NCBI GenBank assembly: GCA_900772565.1
Contig: CAAHET010000162.1
Coordinates: 1-36,347 of the forward strand
Length of the DNA stretch: 36,347 nt
Direction of reading: 5' to 3'
Source: an uncultured Faecalibacterium sp.
Lineage (GTDB): Bacteria > Bacillota > Clostridia > Oscillospirales > Ruminococcaceae
Position numbers and translations under genes: made by a program. Under the pieces are notes generated by a model. It did no database searches. It saw only the letters and a program-made list of their open reading frames with translations, and was not told the DNA's origin. Positions 24,874 to 31,980 of this stretch are shown here, one piece after another. Numbering within the stretch: the stretch's first letter is position 1; the number at the start of each line of letters is the position of its first letter.

Positions 24874-25791
24874 TCACTCTGCGCTGAGCACCTCGGTCAC
24901 ATAGAAATACGAGTTGTTGACGATGGTCGTCACAGCCGAAGAGGTGATGGTTGCGCCGGAAAGGGCGTCCACCTCGGTCAGGTCTGCGCTGACGGCACCG
25001 GACGCATTGCCGGTGGTGGTCAGGCTGGCCTGCTCCAGACGCACCTTGGACTGCTCTTCTGCCGAAAGATCCGCAAAGGGGATTGCCATCGGCTCGCCGT
25101 CCAGTGCGCTCTTGCTGAGCATGGCGGCGTACAGCTTGCGCCGTGCCACGGCCTCTGCGCTGGAATCCAGCGGCGGAGCCAGTTCATCGTCCAAGGGCTC
25201 TCCATTTAGTGCCGAGAGGGTAAGCCCCGCAGCATACATCTTGCGGGTCGCTTCGGCCTCGGGAGAGGTATCGAAGGTGCGCCACTGTGCGGGGTCAAAA
25301 TCCCCGGCAGCAGCGGGCTGCTCCTCCGCCGCACCGGCAGCGGCATAGGCGGCACCGGTAACGGGGTCCGTTACGGTGTAGTTTTTGCCCGCCAGTGTGA
25401 AGGGAGCTGCACCCTGATACTGGGACGTGAACTCCGGATTGACGCACTGGCCGCCAAGGCTTTCCGTTTCGTCCTGCGAGAGGATCTCTACTGCGGAAAC
25501 ATTGCCCTCGGCGTCAATGGTCACGGCAGCCTGCACATCGCTCTGGAAGCCCTTCTGAGAGCCTTCCACGCGGTAGCTGCCATCGTCGAGCTGGTACACT
25601 GCGCTGATGCCATAGGCGGCTGCATCCGTCTCCGACACCGGCAGCAGGGTACCGGCAACCGTGGTGCGTGCGCTTTGCAAGGTGGTCAGACCGACCGCCA
25701 AAGCGATGGTCGCAACGCCCATGGCTGCATAGCCCGGCAGCCGCTTGCGCCACAGCGGTACGGGCGCAAACGGGTTGGTTGCCTGCTTCAT
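24874..25791 (-). CDS. FMN-binding domain membrane protein, likely covalently flavinylated
   Basis: A 305-residue protein with a single N-terminal membrane segment (about residues 20-40) and an extracellular FMN_bind domain of the RnfG/NosR type. The first half of the domain ends in ETESLGGQC (about 108-116). The flavinylation motif DALSGAT ends at Thr281, the expected site for ApbE-type attachment of FMN. Between these halves is an Ala-rich insert with two copies of a 27-residue unit (174-200 and 209-235, 17 identities). It is the first gene after a strong promoter. ATG 25791 is supported by AGGTG; a longer frame from 25908 crosses the promoter and is not used. It probably passes electrons to or from the ferredoxin. 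Confidence 0.85.
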   Translation of the reverse strand: MKQATNPFAPVPLWRKRLPGYAAMGVATIALAVGLTTLQSARTTVAGTLLPVSETDAAAYGISAVYQLDDGSYRVEGSQKGFQSDVQAAVTIDAEGNVSAVEILSQDETESLGGQCVNPEFTSQYQGAAPFTLAGKNYTVTDPVTGAAYAAAGAAEEQPAAAGDFDPAQWRTFDTSPEAEATRKMYAAGLTLSALNGEPLDDELAPPLDSSAEAVARRKLYAAMLSKSALDGEPMAIPFADLSAEEQSKVRLEQASLTTTGNASGAVSADLTEVDALSGATITSSAVTTIVNNSYFYVTEVLSAE

Positions 25792-25842
25792 GTTATCACC
25801 TGCCTGTTTTTTATTTTTGCCGGGTAACCCCGGACAACAATT

Positions 25843-25879
25843 GAGGCCGCTCTGGCTGCTGCAACAGCGGAGCGGTCTC
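25843..25879 (-). promoter_or_regulatory. Hairpin at the 5' end of the FMN-binding/ydhYVW transcript
   Basis: A 10-bp stem (25879-25870 with 25852-25843, one G-U pair) with an inner GCTG/CAGC begins about 10 bases downstream of the -10 box. The mRNA would therefore start almost directly with this hairpin. No T-run follows. It could stabilise the transcript or be a protein-binding site. Confidence 0.5.
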
Positions 25880-25888
25880 TTCGATAAT

Positions 25889-25918
25889 ATATTAACATGG
25901 GGGCGCAAAGGATGTCAA
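25889..25918 (-). promoter_or_regulatory. Strong promoter of the FMN-binding/ydhYVW operon
   Basis: On the minus strand a consensus -35 TTGACA (25918-25913) is followed after 18 bases by -10 TAATAT (25894-25889). This is the best -35 box in the window. The surrounding 150 bases are markedly AT-rich. Confidence 0.8.
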
Positions 25919-25970
25919 CAGAAACAGACAGCCTTTTCCGTTTTGTAACTATTCTTTTTGTAATATTTGC

Positions 25971-26741
25971 TTAAACTTTAGGGATTTTGCGCCCGCACAC
26001 CAGCTGCAGGCCGTATTCCGCCGCAAGCTCTGCGGATTGCACGGTGGGCATGCTCTTGCTTACCAGCACCGGCACCCCCGCGCGGATGGCCTTGCGCACC
26101 ATATCCAGCGGCACCCGGCCGCTGGTGTACAGCACACATTCTGCCAGCGGAAGCCCCGCCAGCACCGCGTAGCCCACCGCCTTATCCAGCGCGTTGTGCC
26201 GCCCCAGATCCTCGCAGGCAAAAACGATCTCGCCCCCCTGCAGCACAAAGCAGCTGTGCACCGCCCGGGTGGCGCGGTACAGCGGCAGACCGGCGTGCAT
26301 GGCGGCGGTCAGGCGCTCCACCCATTCCGGCTGCAAGGCCAGCCCGGGCACAGGGCGCAAAGGCTGTAACTCCACCGGACTGCCCAGCGCGATATTATCG
26401 GTGCAGCAGCTGGCCACCTCCTGCGTGGCGGCGCTGCGGGTGGGCAGCGGGTGGCGCAGATATACCTGCACCTTTGCGCCCTCGGCGCAGACGGCGATCT
26501 GCTCCACCTCGTCCGCAGATGCAATCCACCCTTCGGTGAGCAGCCGACCCAAGGCCAGCTGCGGCAGCAGTGCCGGGGTGCATACCACCCGGAAGGTGGG
26601 CTGCTCGTTCACATAAATGGCGGCTGCATGCTCTGTCGGTACGGTGGCTTCGGTGCCGTCCGGCAGGCGCAGGCTGGCAAAGGCCGCCTGTGCGCCAAAG
26701 CGGTCGGTGATCTGCAAAGAGGGTGTGCTGCGTTTTTCCAT
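25971..26741 (-). CDS. fdhD: Formate dehydrogenase accessory sulfurtransferase FdhD
   Basis: Transfers sulfur from IscS to the bis-MGD cofactor of formate dehydrogenases. The 256-residue sequence carries the C-terminal FdhD blocks FACEDLGRHNALDKAVGYA, YTSGRVPLDMVRKAIRAG and VLVSKSMPT. The flexible loop that in E. coli holds a C-x2-C pair is here VASCCTDNIAL, with two adjacent cysteines instead. AAGGAAA precedes the ATG. No formate dehydrogenase lies in the window; the nearest pterin enzyme is the AOR-family protein four genes downstream on the same strand. A TATAAT box at 26755-26760 is too close to the start codon to be assigned with confidence. Confidence 0.88.
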   Translation of the reverse strand: MEKRSTPSLQITDRFGAQAAFASLRLPDGTEATVPTEHAAAIYVNEQPTFRVVCTPALLPQLALGRLLTEGWIASADEVEQIAVCAEGAKVQVYLRHPLPTRSAATQEVASCCTDNIALGSPVELQPLRPVPGLALQPEWVERLTAAMHAGLPLYRATRAVHSCFVLQGGEIVFACEDLGRHNALDKAVGYAVLAGLPLAECVLYTSGRVPLDMVRKAIRAGVPVLVSKSMPTVQSAELAAEYGLQLVCGRKIPKV

Positions 26742-26873
26742 AAAGTTTCCTTATATTATAACTGCAATGCTGTGTGTCAGACGGACAGTATCAACATACC
26801 GGTTCGGCGGCAAAAAGTCAAGAGCTGCTTGCGATGTGCGCTGCCTATACTCAGATTTATCTTTGTGGGGCTG

Positions 26874-26902
26874 TTGTAAAATTGGATACCATAAGATATC
26901 AT
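26874..26902 (+). promoter_or_regulatory. Promoter of the PTS EIIBC gene
   Basis: TTGTAA (26874-26879), 17 bases, TATCAT (26897-26902). The palindrome GATATC and a second half site ATATC overlap the -10 box and could be an operator. The leader contains a 7-bp hairpin at 26955-26974 just before the ribosome binding site. No RAT-type antiterminator site was recognised. Confidence 0.55.
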
Positions 26903-26992
26903 ATCAGTAAACGGGAAAAATCATTTGCAACAGCAGCAAGGAGATTATTACACCCCTGCGCAAAGCTGCGCGGGACGTAAAAGGAGAACAGC

Positions 26993-28378
26993 ATGACAAC
27001 ATTGGATCACGCTGCCTGCGCAAGAGAAATCTGCGAGAGCATTGGTGGCGGGGAAAATCTGATTTCCGCAATGCACTGCGCCACTCGGCTGCGTCTGGTG
27101 GTGGCAGATGTGCACTGGGTCAATCAAAAACGGCTGGAAAATATCCCGGGCGTGATGGGTGTGTTCCGCGCTGGGGGTCAGCTTCAGATCGTTCTTGGCA
27201 CCGGCACGGTGAATAAAGTGTACGCGGAATTTATGAAGGTGTCCGGCTTGTCCAACGCCCCAGCGGTGCAGGCAGGCGTGGCGCAGACTATGCTACTGCC
27301 GCAGCGGCTGGTAAAAACGCTGGGAGACGTGTTTGTGCCGATCCTGCCCGCCATTGTGTCCGCTGGTTTACTGACCGGTATTCTGGACGCGCTGGGCAGG
27401 GCGATGCCCGCCTTTGCCGCTGCGGACTGGTTCGGCTTTTTAACGATGGTGTCCGGCACCGCCTTTGTCTGCCTGCCTGTGCTGGTGGCGCTTTCTTCCG
27501 CGCAGGTGTTTGGGGGCAACCTCTTTCTCGGCGGGGTGGTGGGGCTGTGCATGGTGCACCCTGCGCTGCTCAACGCATGGTCTGTGGGCACGGCCGAAAG
27601 CGTCCCAGTTTGGCATCTGCTCTGTTTCAACGTAAAGCAGGTGGGGTATCAGGGGCACGTCATCCCGGTGATCATGGCCGTCTGGCTCATGTCCCGGCTG
27701 GAGCGATGGTTCCGCAGCCGCGTCCCTGCGGTGCTGGATCTTTTCGTTACGCCGCTGTGCACGGTCCTTATTACTACCTTTGTCACCTTTACCATCCTCG
27801 GCCCCTGCTTCTCCTTTGCGGAAAGCTGCATGATCAGATTTGCAAGGCAGTTTAGCACGGTGGGGCATGGCATCGGTGCGCTGGTCATGGGGGCGCTGTA
27901 TCCCGTTACAGTGGTCTGCGGCCTGCACCATATGTATAATGTCATCGAGGCAGGGATGCTCGCTGCGGGCGGGCTGAATATCTGGATGCCCATTGCCTCT
28001 GCCGCAAACTTTGCCCAGTGCGGTGCCTGCATTGCTGTCGCGCTCAAGACCCGCGACCCCAAAAACAGAACCGTTGCCATCCCCTCGGCGCTGTCCGCAG
28101 CCCTTGGCATCACCGAGCCTGCCATCTTCGGCGTGAACCTGCGCTATGTCCGGCCGTTTGTCTGCGCGATGATGGGCGGTGCGGTGGGTGCGTGGTTCGG
28201 CACGGTAACAGGCATTGGCGCAACGGCCTACGGCGTCACTGGACTGCCGGGCTTTCTGATCGTGGGCGGATATATTTTGCCCTATGCCGGGCTGCTGTTG
28301 ATTTCCGGCGGGGTGGCCTTTGCTGCCACATGGCTGTTCTGGCAGGAAACGCCCGCGCGGGACAAAAACACCGGTTGA
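26993..28378 (+). CDS. PTS EIIBC, sucrose/trehalose-type
   Basis: Membrane permease of the glucose-superfamily PTS, probably for a disaccharide or glucoside. EIIB occupies about residues 1-85, with the phosphorylated Cys29 in MHCATRLRL. EIIC follows, with GITEPAIFGVNLRYVRPF, a motif of the sucrose and trehalose branch, and about ten hydrophobic segments. No EIIA domain is present, so phosphate must come from an EIIA encoded elsewhere. No phospho-glycosidase or regulator is adjacent, so the substrate stays open. AAAGGAG precedes the ATG. Confidence 0.9.
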   Translation: MTTLDHAACAREICESIGGGENLISAMHCATRLRLVVADVHWVNQKRLENIPGVMGVFRAGGQLQIVLGTGTVNKVYAEFMKVSGLSNAPAVQAGVAQTMLLPQRLVKTLGDVFVPILPAIVSAGLLTGILDALGRAMPAFAAADWFGFLTMVSGTAFVCLPVLVALSSAQVFGGNLFLGGVVGLCMVHPALLNAWSVGTAESVPVWHLLCFNVKQVGYQGHVIPVIMAVWLMSRLERWFRSRVPAVLDLFVTPLCTVLITTFVTFTILGPCFSFAESCMIRFARQFSTVGHGIGALVMGALYPVTVVCGLHHMYNVIEAGMLAAGGLNIWMPIASAANFAQCGACIAVALKTRDPKNRTVAIPSALSAALGITEPAIFGVNLRYVRPFVCAMMGGAVGAWFGTVTGIGATAYGVTGLPGFLIVGGYILPYAGLLLISGGVAFAATWLFWQETPARDKNTG

Positions 28379-28544
28379 CCAGCTTTGGGCAGAGTGCTCA
28401 AGAGCGGGGGCTTTGTGCCTAGCCGTCAAAAATCAGATTGACGCTTGGATTTGGTTTTGAGAAGCGTACAATAAAACGACAAACAAGGCTGAGGAAGCAG
28501 ATTACAGGAAGAAAACTGAAAAATGCAAAAACGCAGATCCCCTC

Positions 28545-28573
28545 TTGTGAAATGGCGGAAAATATGCTATACT
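28545..28573 (+). promoter_or_regulatory. Promoter of tRNA-Gln
   Basis: TTGTGA (28545-28550), 17 bases, then TATACT (28568-28573) preceded by TGC, an extended -10. The tRNA begins 12 bases later. The stretch 28379-28544 upstream is AT-rich and holds only a small inverted repeat CGTCAA/TTGACG at 28424-28443. Confidence 0.85.
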
Positions 28574-28584
28574 TAACTGCATGA

Positions 28585-28658
28585 TGCGCCATCGCCAAGC
28601 GGTAAGGCAGGGGACTTTGACTCCCCCATCGTAGGTTCGACTCCTGCTGGCGCAACCA
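28585..28658 (+). tRNA. tRNA-Gln (anticodon UUG)
   Basis: The acceptor arms TGCGCCA and TGGCGCA pair fully. The D-arm is GCCAAGCGGTAAGGC. The anticodon stem GGGGA/TCCCC encloses the loop CTTTGAC with anticodon TTG. The T-arm has the loop TTCGACT. The CCA end is encoded at 28656-28658. Confidence 0.96.
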
Positions 28659-28697
28659 AAATGCCCCGGCGGCCTTTGCGGCTGCCGGGGCATTTTT
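28658..28697. terminator. Terminator between tRNA-Gln and the PBP5-like gene
   Basis: AAAATGCCCCGGC (28658-28670) pairs with GCCGGGGCATTTT (28684-28696), and the T-run continues. It lies between convergent genes and has T-rich tails on both strands, so it can serve both. Confidence 0.9.
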
Positions 28698-28705
28698 GCG
28701 TCTGC

Positions 28706-30049
28706 TCAATAGCGGCGATGGATCTTTTTGGTGGGTTTGCGGCGGTTCCAGTTGGCGCACAGCAGCCACAGCCCATAGATCAGGGCAGCGATTAGGCTGA
28801 GCACCAGCACCACCTTCAGGTACAGGCTGGTGAAGAACTCCTTCACCTTGTCCACCCCGAACAGCAGCGGGTTGCGGGCTACGTCCTGCCCGGCGATCAG
28901 CTCCACCACACCAATGGTCTCGCCCGCCAGCTTCAGCTCTACTGTGCCTACTACATCGCCCTGCTGGATGGGAGCGCAAACATAGTCCGGCAGATGGAAG
29001 TACTTCTGGGTGACGGTGCCATCGCTGGTGGAGGGCAGCAGGGTCATCATGCTGTCGTTGGGGTATAGCTGCAAAGTGTCGGTGTCGGAGGAATACTTGA
29101 CCGGGATCTCTGCAATGGTCAGGTCGGTGTCCAGCGCAGCCTGAATGGAAAAGCTGTCGAATACCCAGTCCATCAGCTTGACCGTCTCGAACAGGGCGGG
29201 GCGGCGGTTGGCGTAGCCAAAGGTATCGCAGCTGTCGGGGCTGTCCATCACGCAGAAGATATAGGTGGCACCGTCCTTGTTGCCCCACGAAACATAGCTC
29301 TGGGTGCCGGTATCGTTTTTAAAGGCGGTTACGCTGCACATGCCGCCCTGCATGGCGCTGCGGTAGTAGCTGCCGCCGCTGCCCTTGCTCAGCGCGGCAT
29401 TCTGGCTGACCAGCACCGAGGAAGAGCGATGCTTCTCCTTGGCGGGCATGGTAAAGCTGGGCGCACCGGACACCTCCACAAAGGCATCAAAGCTCATCAG
29501 GTAGCGAAGGATCAGGTACATATCCACGGCGCAGGTGGTGTTGCCGCTGTCGATGCCGCAGGCGTCTGTCCAATTGCTGGCGGTGGTGCCGATGCGCTGG
29601 GACAGGGTGTTCATCTGCGCCACCCAGCCGTCCAGATCGCCCCCGGAAAGGGTGTACGCCAGACCCATGGCTGCCTCGTTGGCGTTGCGGGTAAGCATGG
29701 CGTACATGGCCTCGCGGTAGGTAAAGGTCTCGTTGGAGCGCATATCCGCGTTGTTGGTGTTGTAAACGTAGTCCGAGATGGCAAAGGGCATCTGGAAGGT
29801 GCTGTCCAGCTGGTCGGCGTAGTTGGTCAGCAGCACGGCAAGGGTCATATATTTGGTCAGACCACCGGCAGACACCTGCTTTGTGCTGTCCTTATCATAG
29901 ACGATGATGTTGGTATCTGTATTCACGATATAGGCGCTTGCAGCCTGCACCTGATACACCGGGCTGGGGTCAAACATGGCTCCGGCGGGCAGCACAAGGC
30001 AGCTGAGCAGGAGTACAAGCGAAAGAACCAGTGCAAAAATACGTTTCAT
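28706..30049 (-). CDS. PBP5-like D-alanyl-D-alanine carboxypeptidase homologue, probably inactive
   Basis: Extracytoplasmic protein of the serine-type D,D-carboxypeptidase family (DacA/PBP5 fold), 447 residues. It has a signal peptide (about 1-24), a peptidase S11 domain, a PBP5-type C-terminal beta domain (around IAEIPVKYSSD to VELIAG) and a C-terminal membrane anchor. All three catalytic motifs are altered. The S-x-x-K serine is Gly63 (AGGLTK), S-x-N reads N-A-N (TRNANEAA), and the K-T-G position before GGMCSV has no Lys-Thr-Gly. The frame is intact over the full length, so this looks like a conserved pseudoenzyme, not a decaying gene. AAAGGA precedes the ATG. A structural or regulatory role in wall metabolism is possible. 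Confidence 0.85.
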   Translation of the reverse strand: MKRIFALVLSLVLLLSCLVLPAGAMFDPSPVYQVQAASAYIVNTDTNIIVYDKDSTKQVSAGGLTKYMTLAVLLTNYADQLDSTFQMPFAISDYVYNTNNADMRSNETFTYREAMYAMLTRNANEAAMGLAYTLSGGDLDGWVAQMNTLSQRIGTTASNWTDACGIDSGNTTCAVDMYLILRYLMSFDAFVEVSGAPSFTMPAKEKHRSSSVLVSQNAALSKGSGGSYYRSAMQGGMCSVTAFKNDTGTQSYVSWGNKDGATYIFCVMDSPDSCDTFGYANRRPALFETVKLMDWVFDSFSIQAALDTDLTIAEIPVKYSSDTDTLQLYPNDSMMTLLPSTSDGTVTQKYFHLPDYVCAPIQQGDVVGTVELKLAGETIGVVELIAGQDVARNPLLFGVDKVKEFFTSLYLKVVLVLSLIAALIYGLWLLCANWNRRKPTKKIHRRY

Positions 30050-30123
30050 GTGGACAATTCCTTTAAAAAGCGATAAAATATACTAGATAAGGCTGCGCAG
30101 TACAGCGCGCCGGAAGATCAAAT

Positions 30124-30151
30124 TTGCAGCAGAAATGCTGTGTTCTATAAT
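30124..30151 (+). promoter_or_regulatory. Promoter of the metallophosphoesterase operon
   Basis: TTGCAG (30124-30129), 16 bases, consensus TATAAT (30146-30151). The start codon is 78 bases further on. Confidence 0.7.
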
Positions 30152-30229
30152 AATAACAGGTTTGCCGGGGTGTTACAAGAGCCTTGCGGTGTTTTACACC
30201 GTTCTTTCGCTCCGGCAGGGAGGGCAGGA

Positions 30230-30922
30230 ATGGTATATCTTACAGGGGACACCCACGGCGATATCCAGCGCTTCAAGCAGGGCAAACTGCGCTGGCTGAG
30301 CAAGAAGGACACCGTGGTGGTGCTGGGGGATTTCGGTTTTGTGTGGGACGGCAGCGCCGCAGAGCGCAAGCGGCTGGACTGGCTGCGCAAGCGCCCCTAC
30401 ACGGTGCTGTTTCTGGACGGCAGCCACGAAAATTACGACCTGCTGGCACAGTATCCGGAGATGGAGCTTTTCGGCGGCAGGGTGCAGAGCCTTGGCGGCA
30501 ATGTGTACCATGTGTGCCGGGGCAGCGTGCTGGAGCTGGAGGGCAAGACCTATCTCTGCTTCGGCGGCGCGGAAAGTCAGGATAAGGACGACCGGGAGCC
30601 GAGCGTGAACTGGTGGAAGCAGGAGATGCCCAGCGACGAGGAGTACGACACCTGCCGCCGCAACTTAGAGGCGGTAGACTACAAGGTAGATTATGTGCTG
30701 ACCCACGATGCACCAAGCAGATTTTTGGATTTTACCGCCCTTGCCCTTGGCGAAAGCAACCGTCTGCATCTGTTTCTGGACGAAATACTGCTCAAGCTGA
30801 CCTACCAAAAATGGTTTTTCGGCTGTTATCACAAGGATGTGCAGCTTTCCACCAAGAGCCGGTGTGTGTTCTGTGATGTCATCCCCATGGGCGAGCGGCG
30901 CACCGGGCTGTTCCACCGATAG
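30230..30922 (+). CDS. Calcineurin-like metallophosphoesterase
   Basis: Probable two-metal phosphoesterase of 230 residues. Metal-ligand motifs are GDTHGD (6-11), VVLGDFGFVWDG, LDGSHENYD and THDAP. The last motif, normally G-H-x-H, reads FGCYHKD, so one conserved His is replaced by Cys. The start at 30230 is supported by GGGAGGG a few bases upstream and begins MVYLTGDTHGD; the frame is open further upstream to 30140 but that part overlaps the promoter. Nine bases separate it from the putative glycosyltransferase, so both are in one operon. The substrate is unknown. The context suggests surface polysaccharide work, but stand-alone phosphatases of this kind have many roles. Confidence 0.88.
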   Translation: MVYLTGDTHGDIQRFKQGKLRWLSKKDTVVVLGDFGFVWDGSAAERKRLDWLRKRPYTVLFLDGSHENYDLLAQYPEMELFGGRVQSLGGNVYHVCRGSVLELEGKTYLCFGGAESQDKDDREPSVNWWKQEMPSDEEYDTCRRNLEAVDYKVDYVLTHDAPSRFLDFTALALGESNRLHLFLDEILLKLTYQKWFFGCYHKDVQLSTKSRCVFCDVIPMGERRTGLFHR

Positions 30923-30930
30923 GAGGTAAA

Positions 30931-31965
30931 ATGCAGGTCACAGTAAAACTTGCCACCCGAGAGGGTGCGGCTCATATCAGCGGCATTCTGGCGGGCTTTA
31001 CTCTGCTGGCAAAGCGCGGGGAACTGACCCTGCGGGTGCAGGATGAGCGGCAGGGCAGTCCCCTTGCCCGGGATGCGCTGCTGGAAACGGAAATCGACGG
31101 CCGCACGGTGGTGTTTGACCTGATGGACGGCTACTTTTATAACGACCCTGCGGCGGTGCAGGCGCTGTTCAGCCGGGCAGATGTGGTGTTCAAGCGCTCC
31201 TTTTCGGCAGAGAAGAACCAGCAGTTCCCGGGCGATATCCCCGCAAAGCTGCGGCCATTGGGGCTGAACTACTACGTTACCTGTCCGGGCTCGCCGCTGG
31301 AAACGGAGCGCAGCGCAAAGAGCCGCCTGAAGCAGTGGGCGCTTTCCACCCGCTGCTACCCGCAGGATTTTGAAGCCCGACTGAACCGGGTGCGCAAAAA
31401 GCCGCGCATCCTCTTTCTGACCCGTCTGTGGGACCCGGAGGAACCGGCGGTGCAGCAATACCCGGATTTACAGGCAGAGTGGCGGCAGGTGAACGCGGAC
31501 CGCATCGAGCTGCTGCGCCGGCTGCAAAGTGCCTTCCCGGAACAGTTCACCGGCGGCGTGTCCGACAACGCCTGCGCCCGGCAGCTGTGCCCGGAACTGA
31601 TCGTACCGGACAAGCTGACCGGCAAGCGCGCCTATCTGCACCGGATGCAGCACACGGAAATTTGTGTGGCGTCTACCGGACTGCATGGCTCTACCGGCTG
31701 GAAGCTGGCCGAGTATGTGGCGGCGGGGCGCGCCATCGTCACCGAACCGCTGCGGTATACCTTGCCGGGCGGTTTTGAAGAAGAAAAAAACTACAAAACG
31801 TATACATCGCCGGCGGAGTGTGAGGAGCAGCTGCGGCAGCTGCTGGCAGACCCAGCGGCGATATTGGCTATGGCGCAGCACAATGCGGACTACTATCAAA
31901 CGTGGCTGAGGCCGGAGCAGCAGGTGCGGCAGGCTTTGCGGCAGCTGGAAACAGGGGAGAGATAA
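30931..31965 (+). CDS. Putative glycosyltransferase
   Basis: A 344-residue soluble protein that looks like a GT-B type glycosyltransferase. The middle carries KPRILFLTRLWDPEEP, a typical start of the second Rossmann domain. The C-terminal part has STGLHGSTGWKLAEYVAAGRAIVTEPL, matching the nucleotide-sugar-binding region in which a helix ends in A-x-G. There is no signal or membrane segment, so it would act at the inner face of the membrane. AGGAGG overlaps the end of the phosphoesterase gene, and the acyltransferase gene follows after 15 bases. I do not recognise the exact family, and donor and acceptor cannot be inferred. Confidence 0.65.
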   Translation: MQVTVKLATREGAAHISGILAGFTLLAKRGELTLRVQDERQGSPLARDALLETEIDGRTVVFDLMDGYFYNDPAAVQALFSRADVVFKRSFSAEKNQQFPGDIPAKLRPLGLNYYVTCPGSPLETERSAKSRLKQWALSTRCYPQDFEARLNRVRKKPRILFLTRLWDPEEPAVQQYPDLQAEWRQVNADRIELLRRLQSAFPEQFTGGVSDNACARQLCPELIVPDKLTGKRAYLHRMQHTEICVASTGLHGSTGWKLAEYVAAGRAIVTEPLRYTLPGGFEEEKNYKTYTSPAECEEQLRQLLADPAAILAMAQHNADYYQTWLRPEQQVRQALRQLETGER

Positions 31966-31980
31966 GGAGGAACCCGGGGT

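Noticed and set aside
22281..24887. A very long open frame antisense to the AOR-family gene, with similar cases antisense to fruA (3849-5846), moaA (15279-17324) and recG (33311-35224)
   Set aside because: These are mirror frames produced by GC-rich codon use. They lack recognisable domains and ribosome binding sites, and oppose genes with clear family motifs.
25820..25833. CCGGG-TAAC-CCCGG hairpin as a terminator
   Set aside because: On the transcribed minus strand it is followed by an A-rich and not a T-rich tract, so it cannot act as an intrinsic terminator.
25792..25908. A 39-residue N-terminal extension of the FMN-binding protein
   Set aside because: It would overlap the promoter -10 box and the 5' hairpin, and the shorter start at 25791 has its own ribosome binding site and a membrane segment in the expected place.
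26874..26992. A LicT/SacY-type RAT antiterminator site before the EIIBC gene
   Set aside because: The leader has a small GC-rich hairpin only, and neither the RAT consensus nor an overlapping terminator is visible.
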